Source: Thiobacillus sp.
GTDB lineage: Bacteria; Pseudomonadota; Gammaproteobacteria; Burkholderiales; Thiobacillaceae
NCBI RefSeq assembly: GCF_024708915.1
Contig: NZ_JANJXQ010000138.1
Coordinates: 1-25,249, forward strand
DNA: 25,249 bases
Direction of reading: 5' to 3'
The position numbers and the translations under genes are program-made. Positions within the stretch are counted from its first letter, which is position 1. The number at the start of each line of letters is the position of its first letter. Below are positions 1 to 7,584 of the stretch, piece by piece. Under the pieces are notes generated by a model, which did not search any database, had not been told where the DNA came from, and was given only the letters and a program-made list of their open reading frames with translations.

Positions 1-87
1 CAGCAGGGGCGCGAACAGTCCGGCAACAACGGAAATGATGACTTCCTGCGGGGTGGCTTGGGTCATCTTGGCGTGCGAATCGGCCAT
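1..87 (-). CDS. N-terminus of a membrane-anchored protein, probably cytochrome c5 family (partial)
   Basis: The reverse strand opens with ATG at 87 and stays open to the window edge, giving 29 residues that begin MADSHAKMTQATPQEVIISV and run into a hydrophobic stretch ending in LFAPLL. A short polar head followed by one uncleaved membrane segment is how many betaproteobacterial cytochrome c5 family proteins begin. The haem-binding CXXCH would lie outside the window, so the family call rests on resemblance of the N-terminus only. Nothing links it to the nickel genes downstream. The gene reads off the left edge. Confidence 0.5.
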   Translation of the reverse strand, partial: MADSHAKMTQATPQEVIISVVAGLFAPLL

Positions 88-211
88 GAAATTATCCTTG
101 GTGGGGGTGGCGTCGAAAGCCGCGATTATAAGGAAAGCGGCATCGACAGGAAAGGGCGGCGCCCCGGCGGATGGACGGCGCGCGGCAAACCGGCTATGCT
201 TCGCCGACTTT

Positions 212-288
212 GCGCCCGTAGCTCAGCTGGATAGAGTACTGCCCTCCGAAGGCAGGGGTCGTGCGTTCGAATCGCGCCGGGCGCGCCA
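212..288 (+). tRNA. tRNA-Arg (anticodon CCG)
   Basis: A complete 77-nt cloverleaf. The acceptor stem is GCGCCCG paired with CGGGCGC. The D arm is AGCTCAGCTGGATAGAGT-like. The anticodon stem CTGCC/GGCAG encloses the 7-nt loop CTCCGAA, which places CCG at the anticodon. A 5-bp T stem encloses TTCGAAT, and CCA is encoded at 286-288. CCG reads the arginine codon CGG, and the sequence closely resembles the E. coli tRNA-Arg(CCG). It converges on the end of the nickel operon. No attachment-site duplication or integrase is visible beside it. Confidence 0.97.
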
Positions 289-364
289 TATTCATTCAAC
301 AGATTGTGTGGACGGCGTGGTCTGCATGATCTTTCCGGCAGGCGTCTATCGACCCTCGCGGCGG

Positions 365-1141
365 TCACTGCCAATCATGGACATGCACATGCGCGTGTTC
401 GATGCTGTCGTGGCGGTGCACATGCCGATGCGCCAAACCCGCTTGCTGCAACAATGACAGGTCGGCCAGGGCTGTCCTGATGGGGCCGTCGAACAGAATG
501 CGGCCATGCTGTCCCAGCACGATGCAGCGCTCGCCTAGTTCGGCGGCCAGCGACAGGTTGTGCGTGGCGACCACCAGGGTTTTGCTCGAATGCAGCAGCA
601 TGTCGATCAGCCAGCCGACGGTGGCCGGATCGAGGCTGGCCGACGGTTCGTCGAGGAGCAGCAATTCCGGGTCGAGGGTCAACAGGCACCCGAGTGCAAC
701 TTTCTGTTTCTGCCCGCCGGAGAGCACGAACGGCGCCTTGTCGAGAAGCGCATCCAGCTTCAGCTGGCCGCTCCAGTACGCAACCCGCTCGTCGACGCCC
801 GTCAATCCCAGTTGCCGGGGGCCGTAAGCGAGCTCTTCCCGGACCGTCGGGTTGAACAGCATGGCTTCGGGATGCTGAAACAACAGTACGCAGGCCTTGC
901 GGAAAGCCCGGCTGTTCCCGGCCGCTTTCAGATGCCGGCGCGTCAGCGCGTCGCCCTTCCAGTACACCTCGCCCGCCGTTGGCTCGACAAGACCATTCAG
1001 CAGCGTCAGCAGGGTCGATTTCCCGCAACCGTTCGCCCCGAGCAGAACGACTTTTTCGCCGGCATCGATGGCGAAACTCAGGTCGTCGAGCAGCCTGTCC
1101 TCGTCCGGCCAGGCGAAGCCGACGTTGCGCAGCTCAATCAT
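365..1141 (-). CDS. nikO: ECF transporter ATPase for nickel/cobalt (NikO/CbiO)
   Basis: A 258-residue ABC ATPase that powers the nickel/cobalt energy-coupling-factor importer on the cytoplasmic face. Walker A (GANGCGKST) is at residues 35-43, a Q-loop FQHPEAM at about 89, the signature LSGGQKQK from 140, Walker [13 protein letters not shown] at 160-171 and a switch His in VATHN. Its start overlaps nikQ by 8 nt. The C-terminus is unusual: after about residue 237 it carries a His-rich tail (HRHVHRH, then HAHVHVHDW) with eight His in about 20 residues, which could buffer incoming nickel. The metal could formally be cobalt, but the neighbouring NPN-cofactor genes favour nickel. It is the last gene of the operon. 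Confidence 0.93.
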   Translation of the reverse strand: MIELRNVGFAWPDEDRLLDDLSFAIDAGEKVVLLGANGCGKSTLLTLLNGLVEPTAGEVYWKGDALTRRHLKAAGNSRAFRKACVLLFQHPEAMLFNPTVREELAYGPRQLGLTGVDERVAYWSGQLKLDALLDKAPFVLSGGQKQKVALGCLLTLDPELLLLDEPSASLDPATVGWLIDMLLHSSKTLVVATHNLSLAAELGERCIVLGQHGRILFDGPIRTALADLSLLQQAGLAHRHVHRHDSIEHAHVHVHDWQ

Positions 1142-1697
1142 CGAAGGCGCCCCGCGAACGCATCGCCAGCGCGGCCTTGCTGGCTGAGGCCATCGACTTG
1201 TCCAGCAGCGTGTGCGCCTGCGAGGCCGCGTGGCGGGTTCGGTCGAGCAGGCCGGGCGGTAGCGGGTTTCTGCTCTGAAACGCCATCCGGAAATCGCGCA
1301 GGACGCGCTCGAACGTCTTGATCTGGCCGATGGCCAGCGTGGCGATCAGGCGCAGCAGGGGGAAGCCGGAGAGCGCACCCAGAAGGTCGACCGATTTCAC
1401 CAGCCAGAAACCCAGGAACACCAGCAGCAGAACGCGAATATTGACGAGGAGCAGGTAGTGTCCGTGGAAATTGCCTTGCCAGAGGGCGACGGCCGTATAG
1501 CCCAGGCTCACCGTCAGGTTGAAGGCCGCCACCGCCAGCAGGGTCTTGCGCAGTATGGGCCAGGCGTTGCTGCCCGCCCCGAGCAACGCGAGCGCGAACA
1601 GGGCAGCCAGGACAGCGGGCGCGTGAATGAACGTAATGGCGACCACGCTCGCCAGATAGACGAGCAGCCAGGCTTGAGGCTTCAGGCGAGCGCCCAT
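1134..1697 (-). CDS. nikQ: ECF transporter transmembrane T component (NikQ/CbiQ)
   Basis: A 187-residue integral membrane protein, the T component that couples the ATPase NikO to the substrate-binding NikM. Hydrophobic segments lie at about 9-40, 52-72 and 82-102. The C-terminal cytoplasmic part carries the two Arg motifs used to dock on the ATPase: RVLRDFRMAFQSRNP at about 131-145 and AMRSRGAF at about 178-185. It is shorter than usual for CbiQ (about 220-260 residues) but keeps both coupling motifs, so it is probably functional. It overlaps nikM upstream by 16 nt and nikO downstream by 8 nt, which implies translational coupling. Metal specificity is inferred from context. Confidence 0.9.
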   Translation of the reverse strand: MGARLKPQAWLLVYLASVVAITFIHAPAVLAALFALALLGAGSNAWPILRKTLLAVAAFNLTVSLGYTAVALWQGNFHGHYLLLVNIRVLLLVFLGFWLVKSVDLLGALSGFPLLRLIATLAIGQIKTFERVLRDFRMAFQSRNPLPPGLLDRTRHAASQAHTLLDKSMASASKAALAMRSRGAFDD

Positions 1698-2326
1698 TTT
1701 CGTGCTTTCACGTATCGCAGGATCAGAACCGTCAGGACGGCCTCGCCCACGCCGATGATGGCATGGGGAATCAGCACGGCAGGCAGCGTCACGGCCAGCC
1801 CGAACGGGAAAAACAGCGGCGTGCCATCCGGCCTGTGGGCAATGATGGGCTGAATTCCCAGGACGACGGCAACCACGAGCCCGGAGACGACGACGGAAAC
1901 CCAGGCCGCCGCCCCGATCGAAACGGTATCGCCCAGACCCTTGAGCAGCTTGCGGGTGGCGACTGCCGCCGCCGCGCCGACCAGCCCTATGGCCAGGGCG
2001 TTGACGGCCAGCGCTGTGATGCCGCCCGCGCCGAAGAACAGCGACTGGAGCAGCAGCACCAGACTGTAGGCGGCGAAGGCCAGACGCACCCCGAACACCA
2101 GCGCCAGGAGGGCGATGCCCAGCGCATGCCCCGAGGTTCCGCCCGGAATGGGCACCATGACCAGCCCCAGACCATAGGCCAGCGCGGTCAGCATCGCCAG
2201 CCGGGGGACCGTCGTCTCGTCGAGCGTCTCCCGCAAGCCCTTGGCCGCCCAGGCCCAGGCCACCGCGGCCACCGCATAGGCCGGCAGATAGGTCTGAGGG
2301 GAGAGGAAACCGTCCGGGATGTGCAT
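1682..2326 (-). CDS. nikM: Nickel/cobalt substrate-binding membrane protein (NikM/CbiM)
   Basis: A 214-residue S component of the ECF importer. It begins MHIPDGFLSPQTYLP, the diagnostic NikM/CbiM N-terminus. In known NikM structures the metal is held by the N-terminal amine, His2 and a second His near residue 67. Here His2 is present and His67 falls in PGGTSGHALG, so the metal site looks intact. Several hydrophobic helices follow, including ITALAVNALAIGLVG and a C-terminal VLTVLILRYVKARKWA. There is no fused NikN-type helix pair; the separate proteins upstream (3311-4422) probably provide the periplasmic part. It starts 10 nt after the outer-membrane barrel gene. Confidence 0.94.
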   Translation of the reverse strand: MHIPDGFLSPQTYLPAYAVAAVAWAWAAKGLRETLDETTVPRLAMLTALAYGLGLVMVPIPGGTSGHALGIALLALVFGVRLAFAAYSLVLLLQSLFFGAGGITALAVNALAIGLVGAAAAVATRKLLKGLGDTVSIGAAAWVSVVVSGLVVAVVLGIQPIIAHRPDGTPLFFPFGLAVTLPAVLIPHAIIGVGEAVLTVLILRYVKARKWALA

Positions 2327-2336
2327 GGCGACCGAA

Positions 2337-3311
2337 TCAGAACAGCAGCGAAGCCGAAAAGATCAGGCGATACTTCTCTTTGCCTTCGGCACCTTGTTGC
2401 TGGCCGCGCTCGTTCAGCCGGGTCCAGACGGGTTTCTTGACCCCGAGCGCAAAGCTCATGTTCTGCCAGTAGGCGCGTACGCCCGGCATGGCATAGACCA
2501 TCTGCCCGCCGGTGCCGTCGGCGGGCACGCCGTTTTCCTTGTCGCGGCCGAGCGAGAGATATTGCAGCTCGATGACCGGGTCCAGGCGGAACCTTTTCTC
2601 GGGGAGCGTCCAGCCGCGGTATGACAGTGCCGTGTTGAACCGGTTTTCGGCGCCGAAACGCACGCTCTGGCCGTCATCGTAGGTGTAGTCCCGGAAGCGG
2701 AGGGTGGATGCTTCCATGTTCAAGGTCAGCCTGTCCGTGAGCATCTTGCTCATGCTGATGCCGAGGGAATACGACGGCTCGCCGAAGCCCAGCGATTTGC
2801 CCGGATCGATCGTGCCGTCGTCCAGACGATGGTTGGCGTCGCCGGTCGGCAGCGTACCGCCCGCGAAGACCGAGAAGTGCCAGTCTTCCAGATCGTCCAG
2901 GCTTTCGTTGTCGGGCACCAACTTGAACCCGTCGTCGTACTTGAAGCCGACCTGGCCCATGACGGACATGTCGGCGACGCCGCGGGAATTCAGGCCGCCG
3001 GTTTCGTCGATTTTTTCGTGGTAGGGAACGAAGGCGTAGGCCGAGAACCAGGAGGTGACGCCGTACCCCAGGCCCAGCATGGTGTACCTGGCGTATTTGG
3101 CGTTCGGCGCAGCCCAGTCGTAGGTCTTGTAGCGGGCATCGTCCACCTTGAAATAAGCCAGCGCCTTGCCTTCGGGCAGAACCGTGGATGTTGCGGACTC
3201 GATTGGCGCGCCGGGGCCGTTCAGACTGGCGGCGCCCACCCCGGCAATGCCGTGGTGCGCAAATGCAGGCAAGGACAACAGTGAAAGCACAGAGGCGGCG
3301 GCGATTTTCAT
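2337..3311 (-). CDS. Outer-membrane beta-barrel protein of the nickel operon
   Basis: A 324-residue exported protein. The signal peptide MKIAAASVLSLLSLPAFA is followed by a mature N-terminus HHGIAGVG. The rest has the alternating pattern of a barrel (YTMLGLGYGVTSWFSAYAFV; LTLNMEASTLRFRDYTY) and ends in LIFSASLLF, a C-terminal Phe typical of outer-membrane proteins. It resembles the loose MetA-pathway/transporter barrel group, but I cannot name a family firmly. It has no TonB box or plug domain, so it would be a passive channel. Its ATG overlaps the previous stop by one base (TAATG), and nikM follows after 10 nt. That makes a dedicated nickel pore the natural inference. Confidence 0.75.
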   Translation of the reverse strand: MKIAAASVLSLLSLPAFAHHGIAGVGAASLNGPGAPIESATSTVLPEGKALAYFKVDDARYKTYDWAAPNAKYARYTMLGLGYGVTSWFSAYAFVPYHEKIDETGGLNSRGVADMSVMGQVGFKYDDGFKLVPDNESLDDLEDWHFSVFAGGTLPTGDANHRLDDGTIDPGKSLGFGEPSYSLGISMSKMLTDRLTLNMEASTLRFRDYTYDDGQSVRFGAENRFNTALSYRGWTLPEKRFRLDPVIELQYLSLGRDKENGVPADGTGGQMVYAMPGVRAYWQNMSFALGVKKPVWTRLNERGQQQGAEGKEKYRLIFSASLLF

Positions 3312-3736
3312 TACGATCTTTTCCGGAGAAACAGCTGAAAGATTCCGAACAGCCCGAAGACGATGCCCAGGCCCGAGGCCAGCAACAGGGTTCGGGGAAG
3401 TTCAGCGGCAGCCGGCGTGACGCCTGCCGCGGCGCCGGCCGCCACCTTGATGACCTCGTCGACGCCGTGGCCGTCGGCCGAATAGGCCTTCAGGCGCCAT
3501 TCCGTCCGCGTGCCCGGCAGGAAGACGACCTGCCCGTGCGGCGTGGTGCGCCCTACCTGGTCGGGCGTGGCCTTGCCCGGGACGTAGAGCTCATAGGCCT
3601 CGAAGGCGAAAGGCTGCCCGTCGGCATAGCTCAGGCGAACCACACTTGCCTCTTGCCGGGTGGTTTCGAGCTTGACTTCATGGGCCCAGGCGACGCTGCC
3701 GAGCAACGCGAAACCAAGCCCTGCGACGCACTTCAT
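3311..3736 (-). CDS. nikL: Small exported, C-terminally anchored nickel-transport accessory protein (NikL-like)
   Basis: 141 residues. The signal peptide MKCVAGLGFALLGSVAWA is followed by mature HEVKLETTRQ. A compact beta domain (SVVRLSYADGQPFAFEAYEL, ending in TEWRLKAYSADGHGVDEVIKV) is joined by an Ala-rich linker to one C-terminal membrane helix (TLLLASGLGIVFGLFGIFQLFL) with a basic RKRS tail. This is the topology expected of the accessory subunits that accompany NikMQO in proteobacteria: a periplasmic domain tethered beside the importer. The symbol follows that usage and is tentative. It overlaps the upstream gene by ATGA and the downstream barrel by one base. The mature N-terminal His is a possible metal ligand. 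Confidence 0.72.
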   Translation of the reverse strand: MKCVAGLGFALLGSVAWAHEVKLETTRQEASVVRLSYADGQPFAFEAYELYVPGKATPDQVGRTTPHGQVVFLPGTRTEWRLKAYSADGHGVDEVIKVAAGAAAGVTPAAAELPRTLLLASGLGIVFGLFGIFQLFLRKRS

Positions 3737-4422
3737 TTGACTATCTGGAACTGAAGGGCGGCCGTCCGGATGGCGACATCCGCCTTGCCATCCGCCAGCG
3801 GGGATTCAAGGCTGGCTTCGAGCAATTGCAGGCCGCCCCGGCGCAGGCGAATCGCCACCTTGCCGTCCGCACCCGAGGTGCCGCGGGTATTCCCCGCGTA
3901 GGCCACCGGCACGCCGGCAACCGGTTTGCCGTCGTCCGTGACCAGCACGACCAGCTTGTCGCCCGCCTTGAGCGGCAAGGGATTGGCCGTCGGCGTGATT
4001 TCAAGGCCCGCGCCGATCGGATGGGGGCTGCCATCGGTCCAGCGTTCGACGAGTTTCAGGGATTCTTCGGAGTACCAGCTTCTGACGACGCCCGATATGC
4101 CGGTCCTGGGAACATTCCGGGTTTCCCAGGCGGTTTTGGTCCAGTAGCCGGTCGAGAATGTCGCATGCAGGGTGGCGCACTCGCTGCTGAGCCTGGCCGG
4201 GTAAGCCTTGGCCGCGCCGAATTGTTCGGCCGCGCCATGGGCGTCGATGCACGTGAAGTTCCTGGCCATGCGGGCTTCATACGGCACCACGTCGACGCCG
4301 TCGTGGCTGGCGTGGCGATGCCCCTGATAGAGGGTGTAGGTGTTGCCTTCCTTCTCGAACCAGAGGTCGTGCGCCCAGGCGGTGGTGGCGACGAAGCCAA
4401 GCAGGAACAGGGCGTATTTCAT
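3733..4422 (-). CDS. nikK: Periplasmic DUF4198 protein of the nickel importer (NikK-like)
   Basis: 229 residues. The open frame extends upstream to 4575, but the true start is ATG at 4422: it begins a clean signal peptide (MKYALFLLGFVATTAWA) and forms an ATGA overlap with the gshA stop. The mature protein begins HDLWFEKEGNTYTLYQGHRH, the opening of DUF4198 proteins, which recur beside nickel and cobalt ECF genes. The second half (about 150-229: PTANPLPLKAGDKLVVLV; TRGTSGADGKVAIRL) is an Ig-like or carboxypeptidase-regulatory-like beta sandwich. A periplasmic metal chaperone or docking role for NikM is inferred from operon position. The symbol is by analogy with NikKMLQO systems. Confidence 0.78.
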   Translation of the reverse strand: MKYALFLLGFVATTAWAHDLWFEKEGNTYTLYQGHRHASHDGVDVVPYEARMARNFTCIDAHGAAEQFGAAKAYPARLSSECATLHATFSTGYWTKTAWETRNVPRTGISGVVRSWYSEESLKLVERWTDGSPHPIGAGLEITPTANPLPLKAGDKLVVLVTDDGKPVAGVPVAYAGNTRGTSGADGKVAIRLRRGGLQLLEASLESPLADGKADVAIRTAALQFQIVK

Positions 4423-5753
4423 GCCGACAGGCACTCCATCAGGGTAAGCGGGCCGCACGCGCGTTCTGCCCGGGGTGCGTGGCGCTGGAGTTCCAGGCTG
4501 GCGGCCAACAGGGCCAACTGGGCCACGACGCCATAAGCGAAGAAGCGGTTGGGCGGGGCGTCCGGCCCGCAGCACGGATCCGGCATCGCACAGGAGCCTT
4601 CGAAGGACAGGGGCTGGAAATGCATGCCGGGCGCGTTGAGATTCTCGTCGCGTCGGCGATCGGCATGCGCGCGGTAGAAACCGCCCACTACGTAGCGGTC
4701 GATCATGTAAATCGCCGGCTCGGCAGCGGCGCCGTTCACGGTTTCCATGGTAGGCACGCCTTCCTGGACGAGCACTTCGGTGACGGGCAGACCTTCTTTC
4801 ACCACGGCCATCTTGTTGCGCTGTTTGCGATTGAGGCCTTTCACTTCGGCAGCATCGCGCAGCGTCATGATGCCCATGCCGTACGTGCCGGCATTGGCCT
4901 TGACGATGACGAAGGGCGGTGCCTTGATGCCGTATTCGCGGTACCTGGCCCGGGTGCGGGACAGCACGGCGTCGACGTGGGCGGCCAGGCGCTCCTCGCC
5001 TGTCCGTTCCCGGAAATCGATGCTGTCGCAGACGGCGAAATCCGGATCGATCAGCCAGGGGTCGATGCCGATGGCTTCGGCGAAACGGGCGGCGACTTCC
5101 TTGAAGGCCGCGAAGTGATCCGATTTGCGCCGCGTCGCCCAGCCGGCATGGAGCGGCGGAATGAGCGCCTGTTCGCGGAGATCTTCCAGGATGCCTGGTA
5201 TCCCGCCCGACAAATCGTTGTTGAGCAGGATGACGTCAGGGTCGAAATCCTGAAGCGTCAGGCGACGCCGTTCGGGCCCGGGGCGCAGCACGGGCTCCAG
5301 CACCAAGCTCTGGCCATCGGCAAGGGGAATTCGCGTCGGCGCGGCGATTCCGGGCAGCAGGCTGCCGATGCGCACGTCGAGGCCCGCCCGCTGCAGAATC
5401 GTGGTCAGTTGCCGCACGTTCTGCAGATAGAACGGGTTGCGGGTGTGGCTCTCCGGGATCAACAGCAGCTTGCGGGCGCCGGGGCGGTGCCGCTCGATTG
5501 CCGATACGACGGCTTGCGCGCACAGCGGATGGAACAGCGCAGGGAGATTGTTCCAGCCGCCGGGAAACAGGTTGGTGTCGACCGGCGCCAGCTTGAAACC
5601 GCTATTGCGCAGATCGACGGAGGCGTAGAAGGGCGGAACGTGCGCTTGCCATTGACCGTGCAGCCAGTGATTGACGGCAACGGCCTTGTCCAGGAAATGC
5701 TTTTCCAGATCCAGCAGCGGGCCGGCGAGGGCTGTGGTGAAGCGCGGAATCAC
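4419..5753 (-). CDS. gshA: Glutamate-cysteine ligase, ferrooxidans type (glutathione biosynthesis)
   Basis: A 444-residue protein matching the proteobacterial GshA form first described from Acidithiobacillus-type bacteria, unrelated in sequence to E. coli GshA. It joins glutamate and cysteine with ATP, the first step to glutathione. Recognisable blocks are VDLRNSGFKLAPVDTNLFPG at about 46-65, LLLIPESHTRNPFYLQNV at about 96-113, PFVIVKANAGTYGMGIM and IYMIDRYVVGGFYR. The Cys-rich stretch SCAMPDPCCGPDAPPN near the C-terminus looks odd for the fold and could bind metal. It is the first gene of the nickel operon and overlaps the next gene by ATGA. Pairing glutathione synthesis with nickel import suggests that the glutathione transferase at 9518 is its consumer. 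Confidence 0.88.
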   Translation of the reverse strand: MIPRFTTALAGPLLDLEKHFLDKAVAVNHWLHGQWQAHVPPFYASVDLRNSGFKLAPVDTNLFPGGWNNLPALFHPLCAQAVVSAIERHRPGARKLLLIPESHTRNPFYLQNVRQLTTILQRAGLDVRIGSLLPGIAAPTRIPLADGQSLVLEPVLRPGPERRRLTLQDFDPDVILLNNDLSGGIPGILEDLREQALIPPLHAGWATRRKSDHFAAFKEVAARFAEAIGIDPWLIDPDFAVCDSIDFRERTGEERLAAHVDAVLSRTRARYREYGIKAPPFVIVKANAGTYGMGIMTLRDAAEVKGLNRKQRNKMAVVKEGLPVTEVLVQEGVPTMETVNGAAAEPAIYMIDRYVVGGFYRAHADRRRDENLNAPGMHFQPLSFEGSCAMPDPCCGPDAPPNRFFAYGVVAQLALLAASLELQRHAPRAERACGPLTLMECLSA

Positions 5754-6062
5754 CGGAGGGCCTCGGCGCGCATGCGCGTGCGACGTTCGGAAGGACGTTC
5801 AGCCGGATTCAGCCGGGAGAACCTTGTGGGGATGAATCGCGAGTGTAGGTACAAACGCACGGGCCGTCTCCAAAGGGGCGAATCGATCAAACGAGACCTT
5901 TCCGGCGGCAGCGGCGGCGCCAGGCGTCGTCACGTGCATAAAGCCAGGGTCTGCCGGAACCGGTCAATTCATGGCGGGGTACCGCCTCGTTTCGCTGCTG
6001 TCGATACTTCCTGTTTCCGGGAAGACGGCCCCGCAACTTAAATGCATTGTCCGCGCCCTCTG
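5754..6062 (-). promoter_or_regulatory. Long leader of the gshA-nik operon
   Basis: About 310 nt separate the shared promoter motif from the gshA ATG, and I see no convincing gene. The first about 110 nt of this leader (minus strand, about 6062 down to 5955) align base for base, at roughly three quarters identity by eye, with the leader of the CoA-disulfide reductase gene (7471-7575). The alignment includes an identical block, GGCCGTCTTCCCGGAAACAG. The remainder (5754-5950) shows nothing I recognise. A short frame through the conserved part ends at ATGAATTGA and may not be translated. Confidence 0.5.
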
Positions 6063-6102
6063 CCGGGCATTGAAATTATTAATAGACATGTCATTCATTT
6101 GG
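6063..6102 (-). promoter_or_regulatory. Shared locus motif, copy 1 (gshA-nik promoter region)
   Basis: On the minus strand this reads CCAAATGAATGACATGTCTA and then TTAATAATTTCAATGCCCGG. It contains the motif CATG-N6-AATAATTTC found at six promoter regions here. The half-site AATGAATGA at its 5' end forms an inverted repeat with TCATTCATT just upstream (6093-6119). It lies in the gap between lysR and the gshA operon, the normal place for a LysR-type site, but it could equally be core promoter or a site for another regulator. Confidence 0.6.
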
Positions 6103-6198
6103 ACATGCAATGAATGATCCTGCTTTGTTTGATGGAGAATTGCTATACAAGTAAAGGTGCTGTGGGCCTCCGCAGTGCCGTGTAGGAGGTGGTTCGCC

Positions 6199-7179
6199 AT
6201 GAGCATCAGTGAATACCGCTTTGCCTGCGCCGTCGCCAGCAGCGGGTCGTTTACCGCTGCCGCCGATGCGTGCTTCGTGACCCAGCCGACGTTGTCGAAT
6301 GGCATTGCCCGGCTCGAGCATGAGTTCGGCGAGCGCATCTTCGTGCGCACGACGCGCAAGGTGACGCTCACGCCGTTCGGAGAATATATCCTCCCCTACC
6401 TGAGCGAAATAGTGCACGCCCACGAGACGCTCAAGCGGCAGGTGCGTACTTTCGGCACGCCTGAAGCACGCGCCATTCATATAGGGTTGTCGCCCTTGAT
6501 CGATGCGAGCCTGGTGGCACGGGCGATCGCCCCGTTTCACCATAAATGTCCCGAAATCGAAATCGTGCTGTGCGAAATGAACCTGGCGAGCCTGGAGCGC
6601 GAGTTTGCCGAAGGCCGTATCGATTTCCTGATCGAGGTCGGCAACGTCACAAAGCGCTCGTGCCAGAGCATCGTCCTGTATCGTGAGCCGCTGGTGTTCG
6701 TGCCGCGCGGCGGCATGCCGCAGGAAAAAACGGCCGGTCATAGCGTGTGTCTGACGGATATCGCGGAGGAAACCTTCGTGATGGCGCCCAACGACGCGTG
6801 CGGACTTGCGCGCGCTACGCGCGAGCTGTTTCGCAGGCATCGCTGCAAGCTGAATGAGTACGCCGGAGAGACGCTGAGCTGTCAGGTTCTGGAAGAGTGG
6901 GCGATGCTGGGCATCGGCGCGGCCATTCTGCCGGGTTCCAAGTTGGCGGGGCTGAAGAGTCGGGCTCTCCCGATCACCGACAAATCCGGCCTGGACGTCG
7001 ATATCCCCGTCACCGTAACCTGGTCGCGCAAGCTCGCGGCCGACCCCCGTGTATCGGAATTCATCGAGCATTTGCAGGCGGCATCGTCCCTGAAGCCCAA
7101 CGGCAAAAAGACCCGGCCGGGCAAAAAGACCCGGTTGAAACAGACAGAGACGGATTTGCCGAAACCCTGCGAGGTGTGA
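6199..7179 (+). CDS. LysR-family transcriptional regulator
   Basis: 326 residues. The N-terminal winged helix (residues 1-60: EYRFACAVASSGSFTAAADACFV, QPTLSNGIARLEHEFGERIFVR) is the classic LysR DNA-binding domain. Residues about 90-300 form the periplasmic-binding-like effector domain (IHIGLSPLIDASLVARAI; LGIGAAILPGSKLAG). ATG 6199 was chosen over the longer frame at 6157 because TAGGAGGT ends 8 nt upstream and because the domain begins immediately. The tail is odd: a basic repeat (KKTRPGKKTRLK) encoded by a duplicated GCAAAAAGACCCGG. It is divergent from the gshA-nik operon and is the likely local regulator. Its effector is unknown; LTTRs of this shape (OxyR/CysB-like) often sense thiols or small acids, but nothing here decides that. 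Confidence 0.93.
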   Translation: MSISEYRFACAVASSGSFTAAADACFVTQPTLSNGIARLEHEFGERIFVRTTRKVTLTPFGEYILPYLSEIVHAHETLKRQVRTFGTPEARAIHIGLSPLIDASLVARAIAPFHHKCPEIEIVLCEMNLASLEREFAEGRIDFLIEVGNVTKRSCQSIVLYREPLVFVPRGGMPQEKTAGHSVCLTDIAEETFVMAPNDACGLARATRELFRRHRCKLNEYAGETLSCQVLEEWAMLGIGAAILPGSKLAGLKSRALPITDKSGLDVDIPVTVTWSRKLAADPRVSEFIEHLQAASSLKPNGKKTRPGKKTRLKQTETDLPKPCEV

Positions 7180-7430
7180 CGCCGCGTAGCGCGGTCGGCC
7201 CGCACGCAGCACCGATGGTCTGATCCGCTTCCGGGCGCGATCAGCACAGGCCGGTTTGCGAATGCCCTTCGCTGCCGCAGTGCGCGACAGCGGACGCAAT
7301 CCCCGAACACAGTCCGAATCGGCAACCGCCGTTTGAATTCCTGCGTCCTGCGTCGCCCGGCAATCCGCGCCGGTCACGACTTGCGATGATTCATGCCTGC
7401 CGTCCGGCCGGGCGCAGCCTTATTGAATAT
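7180..7430. other. Intergenic stretch after lysR with no recognised gene
   Basis: About 250 bases between the LysR stop and the next promoter motif. I see no plausible start with a ribosome binding site, no strong hairpin followed by T residues and no repeat. A frame continues through it into the next gene, but codon use and the lack of a ribosome binding site argue against translation from there. Confidence 0.6.
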
Positions 7431-7584
7431 CCAAATAAATGACATGTGCATTGACAATTTCAATGCATGGCAGGGGGCGCGGAAAATCCGTTGCAGGCTG
7501 CGGGCCGTCTTCCCGGAAACAGATAAAACAGGCAGCAGGCGGGACAGGCGGCGCCGCATGGATACAACGATTCCAGGAGGCACG
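7431..7584 (+). promoter_or_regulatory. Shared locus motif, copy 2, and leader of the CoA-disulfide reductase gene
   Basis: 7431-7470 reads CCAAATAAATGACATGTGCA, then TTGACAATTTCAATGCATGG. It aligns without gaps to copy 1 and contains CATG-N6-GACAATTTC. A TGCATTG/CAATGCA inverted repeat lies inside it. The downstream part, to about 7575, is homologous to the gshA leader on the other side of lysR. AGGAGG at 7575-7580 precedes the chosen start. Confidence 0.6.

Noticed and set aside
4423..4575. 51-residue N-terminal extension of the DUF4198 protein
   Set aside because: It overlaps the 3' end of gshA, and the signal peptide begins exactly at ATG 4422 with an ATGA overlap.
5964..6371. Minus-strand open frame of 135 codons crossing the start of lysR
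   Set aside because: It overlaps the LysR DNA-binding domain antisense and lacks a ribosome binding site. Its peptide similarity to the frame upstream of the CoA-disulfide reductase is explained by the homologous leader DNA.
5754..7584. Nickel/cobalt riboswitch or cobalamin riboswitch in the leaders
   Set aside because: I could not find a four-way junction or B12-box sequence. The conserved leader block does not match either class by eye.
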